Positions 32,353-39,034 of a stretch of 54,681 nt of DNA are shown in pieces. Source of the DNA: a virus. Made by a program: the position numbers and the translations under genes. The stretch spans positions 1 through 54,681 of IMG/VR virus record IMGVR_UViG_3300028571_000037; one strand, 5' to 3'. The stretch's first letter is position 1; each line of letters begins with the position of its first letter. The notes beneath the pieces are model-generated. The model was not told where the DNA came from, searched no databases, and was given only the letters and a program-made list of their open reading frames with translations.

Positions 32353-32425
32353 GCCTCCGTAGCATAATGGATAATGCAACACACTTCTAATGTGTCGATT
32401 GCTGGTTCGAGTCCAGTCGGAGGTA
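32353..32425 (+). tRNA. tRNA-Arg(TCT)
   Basis: The acceptor GCCTCCG pairs with CGGAGGT (32418-32424), discriminator A. The anticodon stem-loop ACACA CTTCTAA TGTGT carries TCT, reading AGA, a favoured codon in AT-rich genes. T-arm GCTGG TTCGAGT CCAGT. Confidence 0.95.
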
Positions 32426-32477
32426 CAAAATCGATATCTTGATATGGTATAATTCTGCCAATCAATATCGATTATTC

Positions 32478-32508
32478 TTGTTTTTTTAATTTGTTTGGCA
32501 TACATTTG
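32478..32508 (+). promoter_or_regulatory. Bacteroidota-type promoter abutting start codon
   Basis: TTG (32478-32480), 20-nt spacer, TACATTTG (32501-32508), 4 nt before the ATG at 32513. Confidence 0.6.
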
Positions 32509-32512
32509 CGCT

Positions 32513-33109
32513 ATGAAAATCTTATTCCTTGATAATGACGGTGTCATCTGTTTAAATAATAATTGGGGTTCTCGTCACAAAAAACAAAAAAAGTGGGGAG
32601 GACGAAAACTATCTATGTCATCGAACGAAATTCCAATTCAATACCGATTTGATAACTTTGATACAAAGGCTGTCAAAGTATTGAACGAAATCTTGGAACA
32701 GACTGGTGCTGAAATCGTTGTTAGTTCAGATTGGAGGTTTCACGCTACTTTGGAAGAATTGGGTGAATACTACCTATCCCAGGGAATTGTAAAAAAACCA
32801 ATTGCTACCACCGATATGTTCAAAGACATTTTCCCCCGAGAATGGTCCGCTTTGAGATTTCGAGCAGATTTGGAATTGGAAAGAAGTATGGAGATCCAAC
32901 ATTGGGTTGATAATCATCCTGAGGTAACACATTGGGTTGCTGTTGATGATTTGAATATGAGTGTTGAGTTCTTGGGACCAAGATTTGTTGCCTCAAATGG
33001 TACAGATGGTCAAGCTGGCCTCAAAAACTTTGTGTTGACACCTTCGGATAATCAAGGTATCAAACAATCGGGAATAAAAGATAAAATACTAAGATACTTA
33101 TTACTATGA
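32513..33109 (+). CDS. HAD-superfamily phosphatase-like protein
   Basis: 198 residues from the ATG at 32513. FLDNDGVI (~5-12) is HAD motif I, although D-x-D is D-N-D; VVSSDWR (~69-75) fits motif II; WVAVDDLN (~136-143) is motif IV. This set resembles HAD domains in nucleic-acid repair proteins of phages. Probably a phosphatase, possibly acting on nucleic-acid 3' ends. Shares ATGA with the next gene. Confidence 0.8.
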   Translation: MKILFLDNDGVICLNNNWGSRHKKQKKWGGRKLSMSSNEIPIQYRFDNFDTKAVKVLNEILEQTGAEIVVSSDWRFHATLEELGEYYLSQGIVKKPIATTDMFKDIFPREWSALRFRADLELERSMEIQHWVDNHPEVTHWVAVDDLNMSVEFLGPRFVASNGTDGQAGLKNFVLTPSDNQGIKQSGIKDKILRYLLL

Positions 33110-33696
33110 TTATTATAGACGACTTTATACAAGATTTAGATTTTTTAGATAAAATCTCTGAGGATAAATCTTTTTGGGAACACGGTTACCGTTGGTATGA
33201 CGGATGGTGGAAATCTCCGATGGAAGATTTGAGACACGAACTGATCTATAAACTGTGGGGGGAAAATTCTCCACATCATAATGTTCAGGTTGCAGGTTTT
33301 GAACATTGGATTGGTGATTTTGGTCCCGATAACAAAGATTCTATGTTGAATATGGATTGGTCTTTGAAACCCCATTTTGATAAGGATGAAACACTTTGGG
33401 GTAAAAACAAAGAAATGGTCGGACCAAAAATTGGTACGGTTTTTTATCCTTGTCGTGAAATTGATGAAATCGAAGGTGGTATGTTATATATTTGGGATAA
33501 ATATGAGCATGCTAACTTGAGTCCTCAAGGTTGGGTAACTAACCTAACTCAAGAACCTCAGATTATAAGTCCAAAATTCAACAGATTAATTATTTTTGAT
33601 GCTTCCAAACTTCACGCAGTATCCTATGTAAAATCGGGACGAAGAAGAGCTATTGCGGTAAACTTATGGGAAAATAAACCAGAAGAATTCAAGTAA
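33106..33696 (+). CDS. 2OG-Fe(II) oxygenase
   Basis: 196 residues. Start overlaps the HAD stop. LKPHFDKDE (HxD, ~89-91), LIIFDASKLHAVSYV (distal His, ~169) and GRRRAIAVNLWENKP (2OG Arg) mark a prolyl-4-hydroxylase-like core. GGMLYIWDK is the usual EGG strand. Host-type promoter shared with the HAD gene. Substrate unknown. Confidence 0.88.
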   Translation: MIIIDDFIQDLDFLDKISEDKSFWEHGYRWYDGWWKSPMEDLRHELIYKLWGENSPHHNVQVAGFEHWIGDFGPDNKDSMLNMDWSLKPHFDKDETLWGKNKEMVGPKIGTVFYPCREIDEIEGGMLYIWDKYEHANLSPQGWVTNLTQEPQIISPKFNRLIIFDASKLHAVSYVKSGRRRAIAVNLWENKPEEFK

Positions 33697-33709
33697 TCCA
33701 TCTTTCAAT

Positions 33710-33826
33710 ATGAATTGTATTGTCTGTGGAAAATCGACTGATCGAGTGGAGGAAGATCATATTATAAATGGATCACACCTATCGTGTTTATTAGATAATG
33801 AGGAACTTGACAAGACGATAATTTAG
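33710..33826 (+). CDS. 38-residue CxxC protein
   Basis: ATG frame MNCIVCGKSTDRVEEDHIING ... DKTII (shortened). The initial CIVC with a later HIINGSHLSC could bind one zinc. It starts 14 nt after the oxygenase gene and fills the gap to 33849. Confidence 0.55.
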   Translation: MNCIVCGKSTDRVEEDHIINGSHLSCLLDNEELDKTII

Positions 33827-33848
33827 TGTATTTTTCTAAAAAAAGAAA

Positions 33849-34490
33849 ATGGCTAAATATTCTCTCCTTGTCAATGGAACCGGTTTCGATGGTTCCGCCC
33901 ACGTTCTAAAATCTGAAGAAGTTCAGAAAATCCGAGATTTCCAAGAAGAAGCGGGTTACAACGCATTGTATGAAATGTATTCTGACCTTCCCGAACTTTT
34001 GGAAAATTATGACCATTATGACACCAACTATTGGGTTACTTCAACCGCTATGGCAACACCAAGACTTCACTTTGTTCTCGTGGATGAAGAAGAAAAGATT
34101 GTTTGGGATGTAAAACCCGAAGAATTTTCTGAAGTAAATTCCGAAACCACTGGTTTCAAGTTCCCTGAAGACGCTGAAGATCATGTCAAAGAGATTGATG
34201 CTTATCCACACGAAGGTAAGGAAAATATCTTGTTGGTTTATGAGGAGACCAAAGGTACTATGATTGATTTCGTTGTTGAAAGTGACGAAGCACCCAAACC
34301 TATTGATTTCTCATTTACCGTTCAAAGTTTGGAAACTCCTGAATATGAAATAGAATTGGTTGATAAAGTGTTCTTCAAGGGCACTCAACTTGAATCAGTA
34401 TATGAACAAGAAAACTACACAGGTAAAGGTTTAACTGTTGCAATCTATACTATGGAGGACTTGGATAGTGATTCGGATTCTGAAGAATAA
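33849..34490 (+). CDS. Unknown acidic beta-rich protein
   Basis: 213 residues. LLVNGTGFDGSAHVLKSEEV then alternating strands; ends in an acidic tail DSDSDSEE. No signal peptide or membrane segment. Unrecognised; the composition suggests a soluble, perhaps DNA-mimic-like or inhibitor protein, which is speculative. Confidence 0.75.
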   Translation: MAKYSLLVNGTGFDGSAHVLKSEEVQKIRDFQEEAGYNALYEMYSDLPELLENYDHYDTNYWVTSTAMATPRLHFVLVDEEEKIVWDVKPEEFSEVNSETTGFKFPEDAEDHVKEIDAYPHEGKENILLVYEETKGTMIDFVVESDEAPKPIDFSFTVQSLETPEYEIELVDKVFFKGTQLESVYEQENYTGKGLTVAIYTMEDLDSDSDSEE

Positions 34491-34525
34491 TTTAAAATAA
34501 GGTAGGAATCTTATTTTTTTTTATT

Positions 34526-34533
34526 TACCTTTG
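34526..34533 (+). promoter_or_regulatory. TACCTTTG -7 element next to start codon
   Basis: TACCTTTG, 4 nt before the ATG at 34538; no obvious -33 TTG. Confidence 0.4.
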
Positions 34534-34537
34534 AATT

Positions 34538-35185
34538 ATGAAAATAGATAGAAAAAAATTAGAGTGGTATCTAAAGAATATCCGAACTAACAGTAAGGAT
34601 CAGGAGATCACCGATGAGGAATTGGTTGATCAACTTGCTACATGGATCGAGAGAAATCCTAAATGTGTCGATGTAAAAGGTGTAAGTGACCATGGTCGTT
34701 TTTACTATTCAACCGTTGGTTATGGTGTCTTCTCTTTGATGGGTGAGAAATACCGTATGGGTAGGGTTGAAATCTTCGACAGTGAAGATGAATCAGGGTA
34801 TGCTGTTAGTGAAGGTATCTATACAATGCCCCACGTTGCTGCAAACCAATTCGAAGACTTCATCAATTCATTGCAAACTGATCTGCCAATAAACATCGAA
34901 ATTGGATCTCACGAATGGTGTGAGAAAGAATGTGCCACAGATCTTGGTTTCGAAACACCTGCCCAGATGAGGGACCCTGAAAAAATCAAAGAGTTCCAAA
35001 AAAAGAAAAACGATGAGTATGCGATAGAACGTGGATTCAAAGATTTTGATGAGTTGTGGGCAAATAGCAAATTCGGTGGTAAAGCAAAAGAACAAGAATT
35101 TATACAAATAAATCAAGATAACCCAATAACAAAGGGTAGTACTGCTTTGATAAGAAACCCAAATAGAAATGAAATTTCGGAATGA
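34538..35185 (+). CDS. Unknown protein
   Basis: 215 residues. N-terminal helix (MKIDRKKLEWYLKNIRTN), a central beta region (GRFYYSTVGYGVFSLMGEKY) and a charged C-terminus (KKKNDEYAIERGFKDFDELW). No domain recognised. The stop codon lies inside an 11-bp tandem repeat, so slippage there could alter the C-terminus. Confidence 0.75.
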   Translation: MKIDRKKLEWYLKNIRTNSKDQEITDEELVDQLATWIERNPKCVDVKGVSDHGRFYYSTVGYGVFSLMGEKYRMGRVEIFDSEDESGYAVSEGIYTMPHVAANQFEDFINSLQTDLPINIEIGSHEWCEKECATDLGFETPAQMRDPEKIKEFQKKKNDEYAIERGFKDFDELWANSKFGGKAKEQEFIQINQDNPITKGSTALIRNPNRNEISE

Positions 35186-35205
35186 TTTCGGAATGATTTC
35201 GGAAT
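35173..35205 (+). repeat. 11-bp tandem repeat, three units
   Basis: Units AATTTCGGAAT, GATTTCGGAAT and GATTTCGGAAT; the TGA of the upstream gene is formed at the first junction. Confidence 0.8.
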
Positions 35206-35240
35206 GATGAACTTAAACACCCAAGAAATAAAAAAAAATT

Positions 35241-35564
35241 ATGCAAAATTTTATTAATAAAAAAGTATTAGTAACTACACAAGGTTGGTTCTATGGTAAA
35301 GATGGACGTTCATATAAGGGGGTTCATGGAACATTAAAAGCAATTCACGAAGCGGGTAAAACACTTGGATTTATTCCCAACCGAGCACACGCTAACTGGT
35401 TTATAGAAATCGGTGAAATGGTAATTATGGGATGTCAAGTAATGTATATTGTTGAATGTGAAACCATAAACACTGGTAATGTTACCGATTGGACAACTGA
35501 GGCTCAAAGTGAAACTGGCATAAAGGAATATCAACGTCCAACAGCTATTTATGTGGTATCTTAG
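35241..35564 (+). CDS. Unknown protein
   Basis: 107 residues. Beta-rich with INKKVLVTTQGWFYGKDGRS and GEMVIMGCQVMYIVECE; SH3- or KOW-like by appearance, no firm match. Soluble. Confidence 0.7.
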   Translation: MQNFINKKVLVTTQGWFYGKDGRSYKGVHGTLKAIHEAGKTLGFIPNRAHANWFIEIGEMVIMGCQVMYIVECETINTGNVTDWTTEAQSETGIKEYQRPTAIYVVS

Positions 35565-35594
35565 AATTACCACTAACTTTCAAGACCAAATTAG

Positions 35595-35798
35595 ATGAAT
35601 AGTCCAATCACAGGTAAACCGATGAAGTTTATATTTGATGAGCATAAAGCTACAAGTAATAAGACAGGTGATGTAACTTTTAGAATCTACTATTGGTTGT
35701 GTCAGGACAGTGGTGAAAAGTTCATTTTAGACAGAGATGAAATTAATTTAAACAATAATTCGGAAATAATCCGAGTTACTAAACACAATTTTGCATAA
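35595..35798 (+). CDS. Small unknown protein
   Basis: 67 residues, MNSPITGKPMKFIFDEHKAT. Resembles a zinc-ribbon-like small protein in its opening (PITGKPM), but only one Cys is present, so any metal site is lost. Unknown function. Confidence 0.6.
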   Translation: MNSPITGKPMKFIFDEHKATSNKTGDVTFRIYYWLCQDSGEKFILDRDEINLNNNSEIIRVTKHNFA

Positions 35799-35881
35799 TA
35801 TACTTGATTGATTTATTGTGCAACATATGGATCACATCCTTATAATGTCTTATAAAAGTAAGAAAACAAATACAAATTATT

Positions 35882-36235
35882 ATGGCACACCCGTTACAAC
35901 ATGCAAAATCTTCGGTAAATAAATTCGGAGGAAAACCCGAAGACTATATTCACCTTCACAATTGGTTAGACGAAACAAAGGCGTGGTTTGGACATTCATT
36001 TCATAGAATGTTTCGTCATCACTCTGAAGGTATCTTTGAGATGGAAAAGATTTTCGGTCCTGAGTTCAAAAACAGTGATGGTAAAACAGTGTATACTCGT
36101 TACGTTGGTGAACAACACGTAAGAGAAGATTGTAACAACTATATCCCAACAGCCAAAGAATGGATTGATGGATTGACCGCTGAAAAAAAACCTATGTGGA
36201 TGATCCGTACTATGGAATTAAACATTAAAGATTAG
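35882..36235 (+). CDS. DUF6915-like protein
   Basis: 117 residues. MAHPLQHAKSSVNKFGGKPE, HRMFRHHSEGIFEMEKIFG, YTRYVGEQHVREDCNNYIP and the WIDGL end match the DUF6915 pattern, small proteins of phages and bacteria with unknown function. Many His residues but no defined active site. Confidence 0.8.
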   Translation: MAHPLQHAKSSVNKFGGKPEDYIHLHNWLDETKAWFGHSFHRMFRHHSEGIFEMEKIFGPEFKNSDGKTVYTRYVGEQHVREDCNNYIPTAKEWIDGLTAEKKPMWMIRTMELNIKD

Positions 36236-36242
36236 TATTTAT
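36235..36242 (+). promoter_or_regulatory. GTATTTAT start-proximal motif
   Basis: GTATTTAT, 4 nt before the ATG at 36247. Confidence 0.45.
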
Positions 36243-36246
36243 CGTT

Positions 36247-36927
36247 ATGACACAAAAGGAAAAAATCTTATTTAAAATGATGAGTTCATACATTCAGAAA
36301 ATGGGTTGTGATAGTGCCGAAATGATGGGTGAATATTGGGACGACGAACTCTTTAGTGACCGAAATTTTAATTGTAAAGGTGGTGGAACATATAAATTTC
36401 CATTTGATGCAAGTGATGTTATAAACGGTTGGGTGGATAGTTTAGATTTAGATATCAATTCATACGAGGACGAAGGTCTGAATTCAGTGTGGTTAGAAAT
36501 CAGTCCAAAAGATAATAGTATATCAGTAATTGCCGGTTTTTCTGAAACCCAATTGGGGGAAGAGCAACTAATTGTTGAAACACTATCTGATAAGTGGGGT
36601 GTTGAGGGGCTAAAAAAAGAACTTGAAAAAGAATTCGGAGATTTCAAATTAATCGAAGTTCAATTCAATGGTTATGGTGACTCAGGTGGTTTGGAAGGTA
36701 TAAAAGTTGACGGTGAAGAATATGGTTCAGACCAAATTCCATATTCATTAAAGAACGTACTTTATGGTATGTTGGGTGAATTCGGAGGATGGGAAATTGA
36801 TTCAGGATCTGAAGGATTTTTCGATATAGATTTGGAAAATGATAAAGTTGTATTACATTTTCATTGGAACGAACAAGTTGATAGACCTGAAACACTACAC
36901 CGAGAAGAAATTGAAACTAAAATTTAA
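36247..36927 (+). CDS. DUF6878-like protein
   Basis: 226 residues. The second half has VQFNGYGDSGGLEGIKVDG and GWEIDSGSEGFFDIDLENDK, the GSGDSG and GWEINDG signature of DUF6878-type proteins. The first half is a separate unknown domain. Ends 15 nt before the RNase P RNA. Confidence 0.75.
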   Translation: MTQKEKILFKMMSSYIQKMGCDSAEMMGEYWDDELFSDRNFNCKGGGTYKFPFDASDVINGWVDSLDLDINSYEDEGLNSVWLEISPKDNSISVIAGFSETQLGEEQLIVETLSDKWGVEGLKKELEKEFGDFKLIEVQFNGYGDSGGLEGIKVDGEEYGSDQIPYSLKNVLYGMLGEFGGWEIDSGSEGFFDIDLENDKVVLHFHWNEQVDRPETLHREEIETKI

Positions 36928-36942
36928 CTTATACAGAAATAA

Positions 36943-37174
36943 ATCAACAAAGTTCTGTCGCTCTACGGAGAGGAAACTCAGGACATCACACGCTTAAGGT
37001 GGGAGATATAAGTCAACAAACTTATAATGGTTAGTTATAAGTCCTTATCCTTATATCACTTTACCACCGAGGATGCAACCCAAAACAGTCCATGACGGTG
37101 AGCTGGTCGGACAAGGTGGGGGCAAATAGACTAATGACAGATTAAATACAGAATCTTGGTTATACTTTGTTGAT
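36943..37174 (+). ncRNA. rnpB: RNase P RNA, minimal bacterial type
   Basis: About 232 nt closed by an 11-bp P1 (ATCAACAAAGT 36943-36953 with ACTTTGTTGAT 37164-37174). P2 is TCTGTC (36954-36959) with GACAGA (37136-37141). Conserved blocks line up with bacterial M1 RNA: AGAGGAAACTCAGGACA near the 5' end, ACAGTCCATGACGG then GGACAAGG and GGCAAATAGAC, and ACAGAATCTTGGTTATA at the 3' end. P3 is reduced to CTCT ACGG AGAG. Shorter than cellular versions (~350-400 nt). It lies 6 nt before the tRNA array, whose 5' ends it would mature with host RnpA protein. Confidence 0.9.
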
Positions 37175-37180
37175 ATAAAC

Positions 37181-37252
37181 ACCTCCTTAGGTTAATGGAT
37201 AAACCTCTTCACTACGGATGAAGTATTGGGAGTTTGAATCTCTCAGGGGGTA
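37181..37252 (+). tRNA. tRNA-Arg(ACG)
   Basis: The acceptor ACCTCCT pairs with AGGGGGT (37245-37251), discriminator A. The anticodon loop CTACGGA carries ACG, which would need A34 to I34 editing to read CGN. T-loop TTTGAAT. Confidence 0.9.
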
Positions 37253-37263
37253 CAAAAAAATAC

Positions 37264-37293
37264 TTGGATATTCAAAAATTTGGTGTATCTTTG
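37264..37293 (+). promoter_or_regulatory. Promoter for tRNA-fMet and following RNAs
   Basis: TTG (37264-37266), 19-nt spacer, TATCTTTG (37286-37293), 11 nt before the initiator tRNA. Confidence 0.7.
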
Positions 37294-37304
37294 TATAACA
37301 AAAT

Positions 37305-37376
37305 AGCGGGGTAGAGCAGTGGTAGCTTACGAGGCTCATAACCTCGGGGTCGGGGGTTCGAGTCCCCCCCCCGCAA
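37305..37376 (+). tRNA. Initiator tRNA-fMet(CAT)
   Basis: Numbering from U8 (37312) gives position 1 A (37305) against position 72 A (37375), an unpaired 1:72 end, and an A11:U24 D-stem pair. Both are initiator hallmarks. The anticodon stem is CGAGG/CCTCG, so the third hallmark (three G:C pairs) is only partly kept. Loop CTCATAA; T-stem GGGGG/CCCCC. Confidence 0.8.
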
Positions 37377-37380
37377 CAAA

Positions 37381-37440
37381 GTAGACCTTCAAAAGGGCCC
37401 TTCCGTATCTGCGTGAACGGCATGTTGGGCCCGGGTCTAC
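37381..37440 (+). ncRNA. Nested hairpin between tRNAs (7-bp outer helix)
   Basis: GTAGACC (37381-37387) pairs with GGTCTAC (37434-37440); inside it GGGCCC (37395-37400) pairs with GGGCCC (37427-37432), and CCGT with ACGG. The outer helix has acceptor-stem length, but there are no D, anticodon or T arms. First of five such hairpins in the array. Confidence 0.6.
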
Positions 37441-37449
37441 CTCTTTCAA

Positions 37450-37523
37450 GCAGAAGTAGCTCAGTTGGTTAGAGCGCAAAACTGTTAATTTTGATGTCCT
37501 TGGTTCGAGTCCAAGAGGGGGAG
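37450..37523 (+). tRNA. tRNA-Asn(GTT) with unpaired acceptor stem
   Basis: D-arm, anticodon arm (CAAAA CTGTTAA TTTTG) and T-arm (CTTGG TTCGAGT CCAAG) are good and specify Asn. The expected acceptor strands GCAGAAG and AGGGGGA do not pair. GGGGGAG (37517-37523) could instead pair with CTCTTTC (37441-37447), which would leave a nine-base insert before the D-arm. May be decayed or need editing. Confidence 0.65.
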
Positions 37524-37527
37524 CACC

Positions 37528-37556
37528 GTTACTTGAACTAGCACTAGGAAAGTAAC
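37528..37556 (+). ncRNA. Hairpin (7-bp stem)
   Basis: GTTACTT (37528-37534) pairs with AAGTAAC (37550-37556), 15-nt loop. Second of the inter-tRNA hairpins. Confidence 0.5.
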
Positions 37557-37557
37557 A

Positions 37558-37588
37558 ACCATTGGATGAAGCTAGCATCTCGAATGGT
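37558..37588 (+). ncRNA. Nested hairpin
   Basis: Outer ACCATT/AATGGT (37558-37563, 37583-37588) and inner GATG/CATC (37565-37568, 37576-37579) with loop AAGCTAG. Confidence 0.5.
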
Positions 37589-37591
37589 CCT

Positions 37592-37617
37592 GTAGGTTGA
37601 CAAGTAAAAAGTCCTAC
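37592..37617 (+). ncRNA. Hairpin
   Basis: GTAGG (37592-37596) pairs with CCTAC (37613-37617), with a possible inner GAC/GTC. Its 3' flank overlaps the next hairpin, so the two could be alternative folds. Confidence 0.4.
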
Positions 37618-37619
37618 CA

Positions 37620-37656
37620 GGTAGAGTAGGTAATCCGTATTCGGATAAGCTCTACC
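37620..37656 (+). ncRNA. Nested hairpin (7-bp outer helix)
   Basis: Outer GGTAGAG/CTCTACC (37620-37626, 37650-37656), inner ATCCG/CGGAT (37633-37637, 37642-37646) with loop TATT. Ends 5 nt before tRNA-Gly. Confidence 0.6.
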
Positions 37657-37661
37657 ATTTT

Positions 37662-37734
37662 GCGAAAGTAGCTCAGTTGGTAGAGCATGACCTTACCAAG
37701 GTCAGGGTCGCCGGTTCGAATCCGGTCTTTCGCT
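37662..37734 (+). tRNA. tRNA-Gly(ACC)
   Basis: The acceptor GCGAAAG pairs with CTTTCGC (37727-37733), discriminator T. The anticodon loop TTACCAA carries ACC. The body closely resembles bacterial tRNA-Gly(GCC), so position 34 appears to have changed from G to A. Bacteria rarely use ACC for Gly. Confidence 0.9.
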
Positions 37735-37777
37735 CTAATGATAAATATTAATTCAGATATTTATTATTTGTAAAAAT

Positions 37778-37878
37778 AGTCGGGTGGCTGAAATGACAAA
37801 GGCACATTCACTTCGGATGGTGAACACAAGACCTGAAAAGGTTGTTCTCAATTGTAGGTGGGATTCCTACCCCGACTA
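37778..37878 (+). tRNA. tRNA-like class II RNA with atypical anticodon loop
   Basis: The acceptor AGTCGGG pairs with CCCGACT (37871-37877), discriminator A. T-stem GTAGG/CCTAC has an unusual loop TGGGATT. The best anticodon stem, TTCAC/GTGAA (37807-37811, 37820-37824), leaves an 8-nt loop TTCGGATG. A variable arm GACC/GGTT is present. The D-loop lacks GG. Could be a degenerate tRNA, a frameshift-type tRNA or another RNA; identity unresolved. Confidence 0.5.
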
Positions 37879-37885
37879 TCGTATG

Positions 37886-38069
37886 GGTTGGTAGTAATAT
37901 GCGTAGGTCGACGATATGGGAGAGCATATCGCAAGGGTACACACTAAGGATAAGTCGTTTATTTCGGGACTCACGTCCGATTGTATGAAAAGACTCGTCT
38001 CTCTAATGGTGTGTGAAGCCGAATCAGTGAGTAAGGTCAGATTCCTGATAAAGTCGATCACTATCAACC
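37886..38069 (+). ncRNA. Unassigned 184-nt structured RNA
   Basis: Closed by GGTTGGTAGT (37886-37895) with ACTATCAACC (38060-38069) and then GGTCGAC (37906-37912) with GTCGATC (38053-38059). Each helix contains one G-U pair that works only on the plus strand. Inside are hairpins GATATG/CATATC (37913-37930) and GAATC/GATTC. No open reading frame of note. Not tmRNA, RNase P or SRP by eye; 6S-like length but not an obvious 6S rod. Confidence 0.6.
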
Positions 38070-38091
38070 TTTTTTATTTGTATAATATTTG

Positions 38092-38121
38092 TTGAACATC
38101 TGTTAAAAAATGTTATCTTTG
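38092..38121 (+). promoter_or_regulatory. Bacteroidota-type promoter
   Basis: TTG (38092-38094), 19-nt spacer, TATCTTTG (38114-38121), 49 nt before the ATG at 38171. Confidence 0.7.
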
Positions 38122-38170
38122 GATCAAGATTTGTTATTACTGAATGTGCAACTAAAAAACTAATTGAAAG

Positions 38171-38395
38171 ATGAAAGCTATATTAGAATATGATTTACCC
38201 GACGACGAACATGAATATAGGATGGCCATACAAGGTGCTAGCGTTCATTCGGTTCTATGGAAAATGGATCAATACTTACGATCCAAAGTAAAACATTCGC
38301 CAGATTCTACATCTGACGACACTTACAAAGCTTATGTTGAATGTAGAGAAACACTTCATGGGTTTATATCAGACCACAACGTTTCATTTGACTAA
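38171..38395 (+). CDS. Conserved small phage protein
   Basis: 74 residues. MKAILEYDLPDDEHEYRMAI, SVLWKMDQYLRSKVKH and a YKAYVECRETLHGFISDHN end match a small protein often seen in phages and prophages, without known function. Own host-type promoter suggests early expression. Confidence 0.8.
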   Translation: MKAILEYDLPDDEHEYRMAIQGASVHSVLWKMDQYLRSKVKHSPDSTSDDTYKAYVECRETLHGFISDHNVSFD

Positions 38396-38489
38396 TACAA
38401 TATATGATTTATAATTCACATATAATAAGGGTATGTCTTCTTTGTGTTTATGATTCTTATTTTGATAAAAATTTTTAAAATCTTGTATT

Positions 38490-38669
38490 ATGAGTTATGT
38501 GATATTTAAAGAAGGTAACTTGGATGGGAAAAAAATAACTGTCCTTGTAAATGATAGTGAGGGTATTGCTATTGAATTTGAAACGTTCGAGTCGGCACAA
38601 AACACCGCAGAATTGTTCGAGAATAATTCCCTCTCAGGAAATAAATATTTTGTAAAAGAGATACGTTGA
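38490..38669 (+). CDS. 59-residue small protein
   Basis: ATG frame starting MSYVIFKEGNLDGKKITVLV, ending GNKYFVKEIR. Compact beta-alpha-beta pattern with normal composition. Stop and next start overlap (TGATG). Confidence 0.75.
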   Translation: MSYVIFKEGNLDGKKITVLVNDSEGIAIEFETFESAQNTAELFENNSLSGNKYFVKEIR

Positions 38670-38854
38670 TGAACTTGGATCTATCGAATCAGAAGTATAA
38701 CAAATTTCAAGGTACATCACCTGAAGGATTTGTTTTGGTTCCATATGAAATGATTCAAGAGTTAAAAAACTTTGATACATGGGTGGAGTTCAAAAACTCA
38801 GATATGGATTGGATCGAAAAAAAATCAGCAGAAATTTATTCAAAGACTAATTGA
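38669..38854 (+). CDS. Small unknown protein
   Basis: 61 residues, MNLDLSNQKYNKFQG start; LVPYEMIQELKNFDTWVEF and WIEKKSAEIY helices. Coupled to the upstream gene by TGATG. Unknown function. Confidence 0.7.
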   Translation: MNLDLSNQKYNKFQGTSPEGFVLVPYEMIQELKNFDTWVEFKNSDMDWIEKKSAEIYSKTN

Positions 38855-38855
38855 G

Positions 38856-39011
38856 ATGGTAGACAAATTTGTATGTATCATTTGTAGTGTACCAGCAACC
38901 ACCAAAATTTCGGTTAATATGGGAAGTGACTTTTTGTTGTCCTGTTCTGACGAAAGTTGTAAACGGGTTATTAGATCACAGATACAGGGAGCATTGAAAA
39001 ATCAAAATTAA
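38856..39011 (+). CDS. 51-residue Cys-rich protein
   Basis: From the ATG at 38856: MVDKFVCIICSVPATTK then LLSCSDESCKRVI. The C-x2-C and C-x4-C pairs suggest a zinc knuckle that may bind nucleic acid. Starts right after the previous stop. Confidence 0.65.
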   Translation: MVDKFVCIICSVPATTKISVNMGSDFLLSCSDESCKRVIRSQIQGALKNQN

Positions 39012-39034
39012 AATTATAATATTTGTAAAAAATT

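Noticed and set aside
32283-32547. Minus-strand frames over tRNA-Arg
   Set aside because: Antisense of a tRNA gene and its promoter; no coding support.
36943-37174. Riboswitch or leader of the tRNA operon
   Set aside because: The conserved RNase P blocks and P1/P2 pairing explain it better.
37187-37578. Minus-strand frames over the tRNA/hairpin array
   Set aside because: tRNA antisense readings; the RNA folds explain the sequence.
37886-38069. Group I intron
   Set aside because: No convincing P/Q/R/S core elements and no split gene around it.
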